NCBI GenBank assembly: GCA_964420285.1
Contig: CAYQTE010000105.1
Span: 1 to 12,175 of the forward strand
DNA: 12,175 bases
Source of the DNA: CAYQTE01 sp964420285
GTDB lineage: Bacteria; Planctomycetota; Phycisphaerae; Tepidisphaerales; Tepidisphaeraceae
Direction of reading: 5' to 3'
Below the pieces are notes generated by a model. The model did no database searches. It was given only the letters and a program-made list of their open reading frames with translations, and was not told the DNA's origin. Shown in pieces: positions 6,178-12,175 of the stretch. The first letter of the stretch is position 1. Every line of letters starts with the position of its first letter. Both the position numbers and the translations under genes were made by a program.

Positions 6178-7941
6178 ATGGTCGATTTCAATCTGATTCT
6201 TTCGTTGGGAGATATTGACGCGGATGTAAAGAGTGCCGTTGCCACCGCACTGGGTGATTCGGCTGACGACTTGTCCAAGCTCGTCAGCGGCGACGAGGTC
6301 CAGGATTTTACGCCGGGGGCCATCATCAAGGGCCGCGTCTCCAGCGTCGTCGGCGATGATTTTGTCGTGGAACTGGGGCTCAAGAGCGAAGGGGTTCTCG
6401 ACAAGACCGAATTCGACGAGCCGCAGAACGTCAAGATCGGCGATGAGGTCCGCGTCCTGCTGGAAGACGTCGAGGGCGACACCGGGCTGGTCAAAATCTC
6501 CAAACGCAAGGCCGACCGCATGATCAACTGGGAAGTGATCATGCAGTCCAAGAAAGAGGGCGACCCGGTCTCCGGAAAAGTCACCAAGAAGATCAAGGGC
6601 GGACTGCTGGTCGATATCGGCGTGCCCGTCTTCCTTCCCGCCTCGCAGGTCGACATCCGCCGCCCCGGCGAAATCTCCGACTGGATCGGCCGCAGCATCG
6701 ACGCCGTCATCCTCAAGATCGACGAGGAACGCCGCAACATCGTCATCTCCCGCCGCAAGCTCATCGAGCAACAGCGTGAAGAACTCAAACGCCGCACTCT
6801 CGACGGCCTGGTCATCGGCGAACTCCGCAAGGGCACCGTCAAGAACATCGCGGATTTCGGCGCGTTCATCGATCTGGGCGGCATCGACGGCCTGCTGCAC
6901 ATCACCGACATGTCCTGGGGCCGGCTCAACCATCCCAGCGACATGATCAAGATCGATCAGGAGATCGAGGTCAAGGTTCTCTCCATCGACAAGGAAAAGG
7001 AAAAGATCGCCCTGGGCCTCAAGCAGAAGGAAGCCAGCCCCTGGGAAAATATCGAGCTGCGCTATCCCGTCGGCAGCGTTCACGAGGCGGCCGTCGTCAA
7101 TATCATGTCCTACGGCGCGTTCTGCATGCTACAGGAAGGCGTCGAGGGACTGGTCCACATCAGCGAGATGTCGTGGACCAAGCGCATCAACCATCCGAGC
7201 GAGGTTGTCGCGCAGGGCCAGAAGGTCAAGGTCAAGGTTCTGGAGATCAACAAGGACAAGCAGGAAATCTCCCTCGGCATGAAACAGGTCGAGGAGAATC
7301 CCTGGGAGCGCGTGGCCGAGAAATATCCCCCAGGCTCCGTCGTCGAGGGCAAGGTTCGCAACATCGCCAACTACGGCGCGTTCGTCGAGATCGAGGAAGG
7401 GATAGACGGCCTTCTGCACGTCTCCGATCTGTCGTGGACCAAGAAGATCGGCCATCCCAGCGAGGTTCTCAAGAAAGGCGAGAGCGTCAAGGCTGTGGTG
7501 CTGTCGGTCGATCAGGACAAGCAGCGCATCGCGCTGGGCCTCAAGCAGATGCAGGAAGATCCGTGGACCACGGTCATCCCGGCCAACTATCGCCCGGGCA
7601 TGGTCGTCAAGGGCCACGTCACCAAGATCGCCAATTTCGGCGTGTTCGTCGAACTGGAACCGGGCCTGGAGGGTCTGCTGCACATCAGCGAAATCAGCGA
7701 CCAGAAGATCGAGAAGCCGGAGGACCAGCTCAAGGTCGGCCAGGAGCTCGATGTCAAGATTCTCCGCGTGGACAGCGAAGAGCGGAAGATCGGCCTGTCG
7801 CTGAAGCGCGCCCAGTGGGCGCAGGAAGAGGAAGCCCGCGAATCCGCCCGAGCTCAGCGCGCCGAAAAGCGCGGCCTCCGCGGCGGCCTGGAAGGCGGCG
7901 AACAAACCCGCGGCCTGGGCGATATCAATATCGAGGAATAA
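6178..7941 (+). CDS. rpsA: 30S ribosomal protein S1
   Basis: Encodes 587 residues with six S1 (OB-fold) RNA-binding domains, the full number of the long bacterial form: about 46-110, 128-194, 213-283, 298-370, 385-457 and 472-543. Domains 3 to 6 carry the typical pattern GxVxxIxxFGAFV...GLLHISE, and domains 3 to 5 also share a SW....NHPS-like segment. Domains 1 and 2 are divergent, as expected for the ribosome-binding end of S1. The protein anchors mRNA to the 30S subunit and unfolds structured leaders, which fits a genome where many genes lack Shine-Dalgarno sites. The tail (about 545-587) is charged and then Gly-rich. ATG 6178 has no Shine-Dalgarno site, a common trait of rpsA genes. The gene stands alone behind its own promoter and leader hairpin; cmk or ihfB, its neighbours in Proteobacteria, are absent. 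Confidence 0.96.
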   Translation: MVDFNLILSLGDIDADVKSAVATALGDSADDLSKLVSGDEVQDFTPGAIIKGRVSSVVGDDFVVELGLKSEGVLDKTEFDEPQNVKIGDEVRVLLEDVEGDTGLVKISKRKADRMINWEVIMQSKKEGDPVSGKVTKKIKGGLLVDIGVPVFLPASQVDIRRPGEISDWIGRSIDAVILKIDEERRNIVISRRKLIEQQREELKRRTLDGLVIGELRKGTVKNIADFGAFIDLGGIDGLLHITDMSWGRLNHPSDMIKIDQEIEVKVLSIDKEKEKIALGLKQKEASPWENIELRYPVGSVHEAAVVNIMSYGAFCMLQEGVEGLVHISEMSWTKRINHPSEVVAQGQKVKVKVLEINKDKQEISLGMKQVEENPWERVAEKYPPGSVVEGKVRNIANYGAFVEIEEGIDGLLHVSDLSWTKKIGHPSEVLKKGESVKAVVLSVDQDKQRIALGLKQMQEDPWTTVIPANYRPGMVVKGHVTKIANFGVFVELEPGLEGLLHISEISDQKIEKPEDQLKVGQELDVKILRVDSEERKIGLSLKRAQWAQEEEARESARAQRAEKRGLRGGLEGGEQTRGLGDINIEE

Positions 7942-7971
7942 CGGCGCCCCGAGAGACGGCTTTCTTCTCAC

Positions 7972-7993
7972 CGCGCCTTTGCGCCTCTGCGAG
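7972..7993. repeat. Short degenerate tandem repeat, possible dispersed intergenic repeat
   Basis: The stretch reads as tandem 8-base units, CGCCTTTG then CGCCTCTG, flanked by CG. Strings of this form (CGCAAAGGCGCAAAG on the other strand) recur between genes in several bacterial phyla, as I recall. I cannot confirm copy number from this window. Confidence 0.3.
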
Positions 7994-8088
7994 GGATATT
8001 CTTCTCCGGCTCGCCCTTACAACCGGCACAGCTTAATCCGCGCCCTCCCCAACGCCCCAGAATCACCGCCAAATCAGCGGCAACACCC

Positions 8089-8141
8089 TTGAATTGCGCT
8101 GTTCAATTGAGCATAGCGCAAAAGTTGCCGCATGCCGCAAC
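8089..8141 (+). promoter_or_regulatory. Candidate promoter and palindromic operator region of the sigma gene
   Basis: TTGAAT (8089-8094) and CATAGC (8112-8117), 17 bases apart, form a weak sigma-70-like promoter. It is overlapped by the inverted repeat TTGCGCT (8094-8100) / AGCGCAA (8115-8121), whose centre holds the palindrome TCAATTGA (8103-8110). A second repeat, GTTGC (8124-8128) / GCAAC (8137-8141), has the palindrome GCATGC (8130-8135) at its centre. Such nested symmetry over a promoter suggests control by a dimeric regulator. Confidence 0.35.
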
Positions 8142-8165
8142 CGATAGTTCATCGGGTTCGGGTAT

Positions 8166-8232
8166 GCGGACACCTCTGCTTCGGAGGTGCAGGCACGCCG
8201 GCTTCCCGCCAGGGAGTCGCCTGCCTGTCCGC
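8166..8232 (+). ncRNA. Structured 5' leader element upstream of the sigma gene (predicted)
   Basis: The RNA can fold into a three-way junction. P1 is GCGGA (8166-8170) with TCCGC (8228-8232). P2 is CACCTC (8171-8176) with GAGGTG (8184-8189). P3 is CAGGC (8190-8194) with GCCTG (8219-8223), capped by P4, TTCCC (8203-8207) with GGGAG (8212-8216), which includes one G-U pair. P1, P2 and P3 follow each other without unpaired bases, leaving only 8224-8227 at the junction. It lacks a T-loop, so it is not a tRNA. It may be a cis-regulatory leader or a dispersed palindromic repeat. Confidence 0.35.
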
Positions 8233-8261
8233 CCCCTTGTCGCAAAACGCCGAAGACGCCT

Positions 8262-9089
8262 ATGCCTACAGCCGTAAACGTCCTGACTGGACTGCAATTG
8301 TATCTGCGCCAGATCAACGACTCGCCCCTGCTCTCCGCCGAGGAGGAGAAGGCCCTGGCCCGCAGGATCATTCACCACAGCGACCACGCCGCCCGCGAAC
8401 ACATGGTCCGCTCAAATCTGCGGCTCGTGGTCAATATTGCCAAGCATTATCTCAATCGCGGACTATCGTTGCCGGACCTCATCGAGGAGGGAAACATCGG
8501 CCTGCTCAAGGCGGTCGAGGGATTCGACCCCGAAAACGGCTCCCGCTTCAGCACCTACGCCAGTTGGTGGATCAAGCAGGCCATCAAACGCGCCCTCATC
8601 AACAGCGTCCAGCCCATCCACATCCCCGCCTACATGATCGAGATGATGGCCCGGCTCAAGCACGCCGTGCGCGAACTCGAGGAACAATTCGGCCGGCTCC
8701 CCACCAACGAGGAGTTGTGCGGCTATCTGCAAATGTCGCTCAAAAAGCTCAAGATTATCAAGAAGGCCGTCAAGGCCTACAACTCCCCCACCCAGTCCGG
8801 CAGCGCCGACGGGGAGCTGACCATCAACGACATGGTCGCCGACACCAACAATCCCACGCCCGACCAGGCCGTCCGCCACAGCGACGATCTCCGCCAGCTC
8901 ATGGAACTGCTCGATAAAATCGACACGCGGGCGTCGAAGATTCTGCGCCTGCGCTATGGCCTCAGCGGCAACGATCCGCTGACGCTCAAGGAGATCGGCC
9001 AGCAGATCGGCCTGACGCGCGAACGCGTCCGCCAGATCGAACACGAGGCCCTGGCCAAGCTGCGAGACTCCATGGCCGTGGAAATGTGA
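8262..9089 (+). CDS. Sigma-70 family RNA polymerase sigma factor (RpoD/SigA-like)
   Basis: Encodes 275 residues from ATG 8262. Region 1.2 is at about 11-45 (LQLYLRQINDSPLLSAEEE). Region 2 follows at about 48-117, with SNLRLVVNIAKHYLNRGLSL, DLIEEGNIGLLKAVEGFDP and FSTYASWWIKQAIKRA, covering core binding, -10 recognition and melting. Region 3 occupies about 120-200, and region 4 ends with the -35-binding helix-turn-helix LTLKEIGQQIGLTRERVRQIE (about 241-261). Region 1.1 and the large non-conserved insert of housekeeping RpoD are absent. The protein is therefore either a compact primary sigma or a group 2 factor, and I cannot decide which from this window. The open frame extends to 8187, but the Pro/Arg-rich extension overlaps the structured leader and lacks sigma homology. 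No Shine-Dalgarno site precedes the start. The gene converges with tyrS, with six bases between the stop codons. Confidence 0.93.
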   Translation: MPTAVNVLTGLQLYLRQINDSPLLSAEEEKALARRIIHHSDHAAREHMVRSNLRLVVNIAKHYLNRGLSLPDLIEEGNIGLLKAVEGFDPENGSRFSTYASWWIKQAIKRALINSVQPIHIPAYMIEMMARLKHAVRELEEQFGRLPTNEELCGYLQMSLKKLKIIKKAVKAYNSPTQSGSADGELTINDMVADTNNPTPDQAVRHSDDLRQLMELLDKIDTRASKILRLRYGLSGNDPLTLKEIGQQIGLTRERVRQIEHEALAKLRDSMAVEM

Positions 9090-9091
9090 AC

Positions 9092-9105
9092 GCCGCTACT
9101 GCGGC
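9092..9105. other. Small hairpin at the convergent gene junction
   Basis: GCCGC (9092-9096) and GCGGC (9101-9105) form a 5-bp stem with loop TACT, placed between and over the stop codons of the sigma gene and tyrS. There is no T-run on either side, so it would at best be a weak terminator. Its overlap with the tyrS stop codon may make the pairing incidental. Confidence 0.3.
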
Positions 9106-10301
9106 ACCAAACGCACGAACCGGCGGTTGCCCACTTGCAGCACCACCGGAGCATCGAAACTGTAGTCCTTCTGAAAATCGGTCACCTTCCCGCCCTCGAT
9201 GCGGACGGCGCCTTCCTTGATCTTGCGGATCGCCTCACTGTTGCTGGCGGCCAGCCCGGCCTTCACCAGCAGCGGCGCCAGCTTCGTCGCCTGGCGAGGA
9301 ATCTCGCATTGCGGCATTTCATCCGGCACGCCGCCGTGCGTGGTGCGGACAAATTCCGCCTCGGCCGCCTCGGCTTCGGCCTGGTTGTGCATCCATGCCA
9401 CCAGGTACTTCCCCAGAAACGCCTTGGCCGCGCGCGGATCGGCCGCGATCTTCGCCCTGTACTCCTGCGGCGGAATGTTCGTCAGCAGCATGTAATAGCT
9501 GTCCATCACCGCGTCCGGCAGGCTCATCACTTTCCCGAAAATCCCCTTGGCCCCGGCCGGCGGATCGGTCACGCCGATGTAATTGCCCTTGCTCTTGGAC
9601 ATCTTCATCGACCCGTCAGTCCCTACCAGCAGCGGTGTGACGATCACCACCTGCCCGTCGTGACCCAGTTCCTTCTGGAACTCGCGCCCGACGAGATTAT
9701 TGAAAAGCTGGTCGCTGCCGCCCAGTTCCACATCCGCCTCGACCACCACGCTGTCCCACCCCTGTAACAGTGGATACAGCAATTCGTGGATGCGGATATC
9801 GGTCCCGGCCTGGAAGCGCTCCTTGAAGCTGTCGCGGTCGAGCATCTGCGCCACGGTCTTTCGCGCCGCAAGACGGATGATGTCCACCAGGTTCATCTTG
9901 CTGAACCACTCGCCGTTGTGCCGCACTTCCAGATGCTGCTCGTCGGTCAACAGAATCTTCTCGACCTGCTTGACGTAGGTGGTGGCGTTGGAGTCGATTT
10001 CCTCGCCGGTCAGAATCGGCCGGGTCGTGTCGCGCCCGGATGGATCGCCCACCCGCGCCGTGTAATCTCCGATGATGAGCACGGCCTTGTGGCCCCAGTC
10101 CTGGAACTGGCGCACCACCTGCAGCGGCACCGCATGCCCCAGCGTCACGTCCGGCGCCGTCGGGTCCATGCCCAGCTTGATCCGCATCTGCCGGCCGGTT
10201 TCGGCGCTGGTCTTGAGTTTACGGCGGAGATCGTCCTCGGAGAGGATGCGTTCGCACCGCCGCGAAAGGAGCTTGATTTGTTCGTCAATGCTGATAGGCA
10301 T
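9096..10301 (-). CDS. tyrS: Tyrosine--tRNA ligase
   Basis: Encodes 401 residues of a class I aminoacyl-tRNA synthetase that charges tRNA-Tyr with tyrosine in the cytoplasm. The Rossmann domain opens with KLGMDPTAPDVTLGHAVPL (42-60), where TLGH (53-56) is the HIGH-type signature with Thr for the first His, seen in some TyrRS of this branch. GDYTARVGDPSGR (78-90) follows. YPLLQGWDSV (176-185) and ELGGSDQLFNNL (192-203) form the tyrosine pocket. KMSKS is intact at 233-237. A C-terminal S4 RNA-binding domain covers about 338-400. Length and the KMSKSKGN form point to the TyrZ-like subgroup rather than E. coli TyrS. I chose ATG 10301; the frame runs back to a TTG at 10340, but that start overlaps the upstream gene and the promoter. 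The gene may be transcribed as a nearly leaderless mRNA. Confidence 0.95.
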   Translation of the reverse strand: MPISIDEQIKLLSRRCERILSEDDLRRKLKTSAETGRQMRIKLGMDPTAPDVTLGHAVPLQVVRQFQDWGHKAVLIIGDYTARVGDPSGRDTTRPILTGEEIDSNATTYVKQVEKILLTDEQHLEVRHNGEWFSKMNLVDIIRLAARKTVAQMLDRDSFKERFQAGTDIRIHELLYPLLQGWDSVVVEADVELGGSDQLFNNLVGREFQKELGHDGQVVIVTPLLVGTDGSMKMSKSKGNYIGVTDPPAGAKGIFGKVMSLPDAVMDSYYMLLTNIPPQEYRAKIAADPRAAKAFLGKYLVAWMHNQAEAEAAEAEFVRTTHGGVPDEMPQCEIPRQATKLAPLLVKAGLAASNSEAIRKIKEGAVRIEGGKVTDFQKDYSFDAPVVLQVGNRRFVRLVPQ

Positions 10302-10311
10302 AAGTGGGCCG

Positions 10312-10340
10312 ATTGTAGGAACATGCACCGGGCGTATCAA
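10312..10340 (-). promoter_or_regulatory. Near-consensus promoter for tyrS, predicting a near-leaderless mRNA
   Basis: On the minus strand TTGATA (10340-10335; five of six) and TACAAT (10317-10312; five of six) are separated by exactly 17 bases. Transcription should start about 10305, only some four bases before the tyrS ATG at 10301. The -35 contains the TGA stop codon of the upstream CPBP gene (10339-10337). Confidence 0.65.
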
Positions 10341-11209
10341 CGCGGGTGCAGCGCCAGATAGATATTGGTCCCGTTGAACGCCGCGTGCATGAGCATGGTT
10401 GTCGTCAGATTGCCCGTCCGCTCATAGACGTATCCCAGCGCCAGCGCCAGCACGAAGATCATGGGCTGAATTTCCGGCGGCTGGTGGATCAGTGTGAACG
10501 CCAGCGATGAAAACAATATCGCCATCCACGGCGGCACCGGCAATTCGCGCACGAATGTCTGCAGATACCCGCGGAAGAACAACTCCTCGGCCATCGGCGC
10601 TGCGACGACCGCGGACACGACGATCAGCCATTGCAGCGACCGGCTGGGGTGTTCCTGGAGGATCTTGATCAGCTCGTGCTCGCCCGGCGCCCCGCCGTTG
10701 ATCCGCGACCACACATATTCCGTCGCGGCGCTGGCGAGAATTACGAGCGGGTAGGCCAGCACCAGATACGCCGGCGCCTGCCCCAGCGATGCCCTCGCGT
10801 GCCGCCACGAAATCCCCACTCGCGCCAGGCCGTCGTGACGCATCGCAAATGTCATGTAGATCATGACCGCCCCGGCCAGCACATCGGACAGGATCGAAAC
10901 GATGACAAGGTCTGCCGGCGGAATCGCATTGGCATTGGTCACGCCTTTCGCCTGCAGGTATGCCATCTGCACGAATAAATTGATAAATCCCCCGCTGGCA
11001 AGGATCAGCAGCAGGAGGCTTCGGCTGTCTCCCTCGCCCACGCGCCGCCGCGCTCGATCCAGCCGAAACGGCCCAATCCATGCGATCGCCAGCACCGCCG
11101 CCGGCAGCGCCAGCCACAACACGACGATCGGGTAGAGGGCGACCCACATGTCCGGCCTCGGCGTGTGGGTAAGAGCAACGGCCATCGTTTGCCACGGGTT
11201 GATTGACAT
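10337..11209 (-). CDS. CPBP family intramembrane metalloprotease
   Basis: Encodes 290 residues with many hydrophobic helices, including about 23-46, 64-82, 100-121, 144-163, 193-206, 228-242 and 249-262. The C-terminal half carries the three motifs of the CPBP (CAAX protease and bacteriocin-processing, Abi/Rce1-like) family: EELFFRG with Glu208, Glu209 and Arg213; FTLIH ending in His242; and HAAFN with His275 and Asn279. All the predicted metal-binding and catalytic residues are present, so the enzyme should be active in the membrane. Its substrate is unknown; family members process prenylated proteins, bacteriocins or anti-sigma factors. ATG 11209 is the longest start, while ATG 11185 and ATG 11149 are alternatives. 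None has a Shine-Dalgarno site. The gene precedes tyrS by 35 bases on the same strand, so read-through is possible, though tyrS seems to own a promoter. It is divergent from trpC. Confidence 0.9.
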   Translation of the reverse strand: MSINPWQTMAVALTHTPRPDMWVALYPIVVLWLALPAAVLAIAWIGPFRLDRARRRVGEGDSRSLLLLILASGGFINLFVQMAYLQAKGVTNANAIPPADLVIVSILSDVLAGAVMIYMTFAMRHDGLARVGISWRHARASLGQAPAYLVLAYPLVILASAATEYVWSRINGGAPGEHELIKILQEHPSRSLQWLIVVSAVVAAPMAEELFFRGYLQTFVRELPVPPWMAILFSSLAFTLIHQPPEIQPMIFVLALALGYVYERTGNLTTTMLMHAAFNGTNIYLALHPR

Positions 11210-11230
11210 TCGCGCATTCGCTTTTACAGT
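11203..11230 (+). promoter_or_regulatory. Candidate promoter for trpC
   Basis: TTGACA (11203-11208) is a perfect -35 consensus, with TACAGT (11225-11230; four of six) 16 bases downstream as the -10. Transcription would start near 11237, leaving a leader of about 40 bases. The -35 overlaps the start codon of the divergent CPBP gene. Confidence 0.55.
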
Positions 11231-11249
11231 GGCGACGCGCCGCGTGCGA

Positions 11250-11277
11250 ATTGTAGGTTGCCGGACGAGTTTTCCAA
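11250..11277 (-). promoter_or_regulatory. Candidate promoter for the CPBP protease gene
   Basis: On the minus strand TTGGAA (11277-11272; four of six) and TACAAT (11255-11250; five of six) are 16 bases apart, with a predicted start near 11243. The -10 with its flank, CCTACAAT, is identical to that of the tyrS promoter. The -35 touches the first base of the trpC start codon. Confidence 0.45.
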
Positions 11278-12083
11278 TGGCTTCGATTCTCGATCAGATC
11301 ATCCAGACCAAACGCCAGGAAGTGGAACTGGCCAAGACCCGTCGCGATGTCGCCCAGCTTCAGGCCGATATTGCCGCCCTGCCGCGGCCACGAAATTTCT
11401 TTCAGGCCGTCAGCACACCGCCGCGCGGCCTGGTTCATGTGATCGCCGAGGTGAAGAAGGCCTCACCCAGCGCGGGGCTGCTCAGTGCGGATTTCGATCC
11501 GGTGAAGACGGCGACCACCTACCAATCGGCCGGCGCCGCCGCCATCAGCGTGCTGACCGATGCCAAGTATTTTCAGGGCAGTCTGGATGATCTGCGCGCC
11601 ATCAAGCAGGCGGTGACAATTCCGGTATTGCGCAAGGATTTCATCGTCGACGCGTATCAGGTCTACCAGTCGCGAGCGGCGGGTGCCGACGCAATTCTGC
11701 TCATCGCCGAATGCCTGGACACCGGGCCGCTGATCGACCTGCAGATCCTCGCCACCGAGTTGAATCTCACCTGTCTGATCGAGGTTCACGACATGGAGAA
11801 TCTGATTCGTGTGCGCGATCACGTGATCGGGTTTCCGCACCACGGCTACAGCCTGCTGGGGATCAACAACCGCGACCTGACGACCTTCAATACCGACCTG
11901 GGCACGACGCTCCGCCTGGCCGAACTCGTCGAGGACAAGCGCACGCTCATCAGCGAAAGCGGCCTGCGCACGCGGCAGGACGCGGAGAAACTGGCCGCCG
12001 CCGGCGTTAACGCCGTGCTGGTCGGCGAAACACTGATGCGCAGCGGCGACCCGGCGGCCATGATCGCCGAGTTGATGCGATAG
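11277..12083 (+). CDS. trpC: Indole-3-glycerol phosphate synthase
   Basis: Encodes 268 residues of a single-domain (beta/alpha)8 enzyme that closes the indole ring in tryptophan biosynthesis, turning carboxyphenylamino-deoxyribulose phosphate into indole-3-glycerol phosphate. Signature segments are present in order: IAEVKKASPS (56-65) with Glu58 and the catalytic Lys60; LRKDF with the second catalytic Lys120; LIEVH with Glu169; GINNRDL (195-201); SESG with Glu227; and the phosphate-binding AVLVGE near 246-251. Residues 181-194 form a slightly longer than usual link before GINNRDL. ATG 11277 starts the typical MASILDQI.....KRQEV N-terminus; the frame extends to 11148, but that part is antisense to the CPBP gene. 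No Shine-Dalgarno site is visible. No other trp gene lies in the window, so trpC appears to be an isolated gene here, with its own promoter. Confidence 0.95.
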   Translation: MASILDQIIQTKRQEVELAKTRRDVAQLQADIAALPRPRNFFQAVSTPPRGLVHVIAEVKKASPSAGLLSADFDPVKTATTYQSAGAAAISVLTDAKYFQGSLDDLRAIKQAVTIPVLRKDFIVDAYQVYQSRAAGADAILLIAECLDTGPLIDLQILATELNLTCLIEVHDMENLIRVRDHVIGFPHHGYSLLGINNRDLTTFNTDLGTTLRLAELVEDKRTLISESGLRTRQDAEKLAAAGVNAVLVGETLMRSGDPAAMIAELMR

Positions 12084-12137
12084 CAGCACGGGCCGATGTC
12101 GGGCGGGGCGCGTGACACAATCGGCGACCTCCTTCTT

Positions 12138-12175
12138 CCCCCTCCCCTGGTATTCCGGGGGAGGGTCGGGGTGGG
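12138..12175. repeat. Palindromic C/G-rich intergenic element with G-quadruplex potential
   Basis: CCCTCCCC (12140-12147) pairs perfectly with GGGGAGGG (12158-12165) around a 10-base loop, 57 bases after trpC. The right arm and flank contain four G-runs, GGGGG-A-GGG-TC-GGGG-T-GGG (12157-12175), with loops of one, two and one base. Elements resembling this are common between genes in many bacteria, so it may be a dispersed repeat cut by the window edge. It may also help end trpC transcription, although no T-run follows within the window. Confidence 0.55.

Larger units (their letters stand above)
7942..8261. other. 320-base intergenic region between rpsA and the sigma factor gene
   Basis: I see no protein-coding gene here; the open frames lack coding character. 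From left to right the region holds a degenerate CGCCTTTG/CGCCTCTG repeat (about 7972-7993), a plain stretch to about 8080, a weak promoter with two hyphenated palindromes (8089-8141), and a compact predicted RNA structure (8166-8232) that ends 29 bases before the sigma gene. No clear intrinsic terminator for rpsA is visible. Confidence 0.6.

Noticed and set aside
5761..7083. Minus-strand open frame of 440 codons opposite rpsA and the end of the Gly-rich gene
   Set aside because: It crosses a terminator and promoter and lies antisense to rpsA. Its Asp/Leu/Val-rich translation is the typical shadow of a biased GC-rich gene.
7129..7971. Minus-strand open frame of 280 codons opposite the end of rpsA
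   Set aside because: It is a shadow of the S1 repeats; the repeated Leu/Asp/Ala pattern simply mirrors the S1 domains.
8166..8232. A tRNA, suggested by a 7-bp closing stem GCGGACA/TGTCCGC
   Set aside because: There is no T-arm with TTCGA, no proper D-arm and no anticodon arm in the right place. The stems fit a three-way junction instead.
8187..8261. 25-codon N-terminal extension of the sigma factor
   Set aside because: The Pro/Arg/Cys-rich extension has no sigma region homology and overlaps the predicted leader structure. MPTAVNVLTGLQLYLRQI at 8262 is a natural start to region 1.2.
1..12175. Mobile element, defence island or biosynthetic cluster
   Set aside because: I looked on both strands for transposase, integrase, phage, restriction, toxin-antitoxin and nuclease motifs and saw none. 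Base composition also looks uniform by eye apart from the Gly-rich stretches.

Overview
The window is a GC-rich bacterial chromosome segment dominated by core genes. It shows no mobile element, CRISPR array, phage gene, rRNA or tRNA that I can support. The mix of long Gly-rich secreted proteins, tandem MuiA/DUF4139-type proteins, a six-domain ribosomal protein S1 and the near absence of Shine-Dalgarno sites before housekeeping genes makes me think of Planctomycetota, perhaps class Phycisphaerae. That is an impression of style, not a phylogenetic result.

Left third (1-5941), envelope or secreted functions: two tandem paralogous genes (176-2191 and 2251-4191) encode exported DUF4140/DUF4139 (MuiA-like) proteins. 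Facing them is a small membrane protein with a cytoplasmic-type zinc ribbon (4263-5000, minus strand). Divergent from that is a secreted Gly-rich protein with a helical tail (5162-5941). All three exported proteins have a clear signal peptide and a strong Shine-Dalgarno site. All three also carry Gly-rich low-complexity sequence, each in a different place. Their job is unknown; a shared envelope or extracellular role is inference.

Centre (5942-9089), gene expression: an intrinsic terminator closes the Gly-rich gene. A good promoter then starts a leader of about 105 nt that contains a terminator-like hairpin and leads into rpsA (30S ribosomal protein S1). A 320-base gap follows, with a degenerate repeat, hyphenated palindromes and a compact predicted three-way-junction RNA. 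It leads into a sigma-70 family factor with regions 1.2 to 4 and no region 1.1.

Right third (9096-12175): tyrS (minus strand) converges on the sigma gene with six bases between stop codons. Upstream of it on the same strand lies a CPBP-family intramembrane protease gene, whose stop codon falls inside a near-consensus promoter for tyrS that would give an almost leaderless mRNA. The CPBP gene is divergent from trpC (indole-3-glycerol phosphate synthase), and the two appear to use face-to-face promoters in a 67-base gap. The window ends in a palindromic, G-quadruplex-capable intergenic element.

I did not find a clear new multi-gene system. The best candidates for something undescribed are the exported Gly-rich/DUF4139 cluster, the putative attenuator before rpsA, the structured leader of the sigma gene, and the split between Shine-Dalgarno-led exported genes and Shine-Dalgarno-less housekeeping genes.
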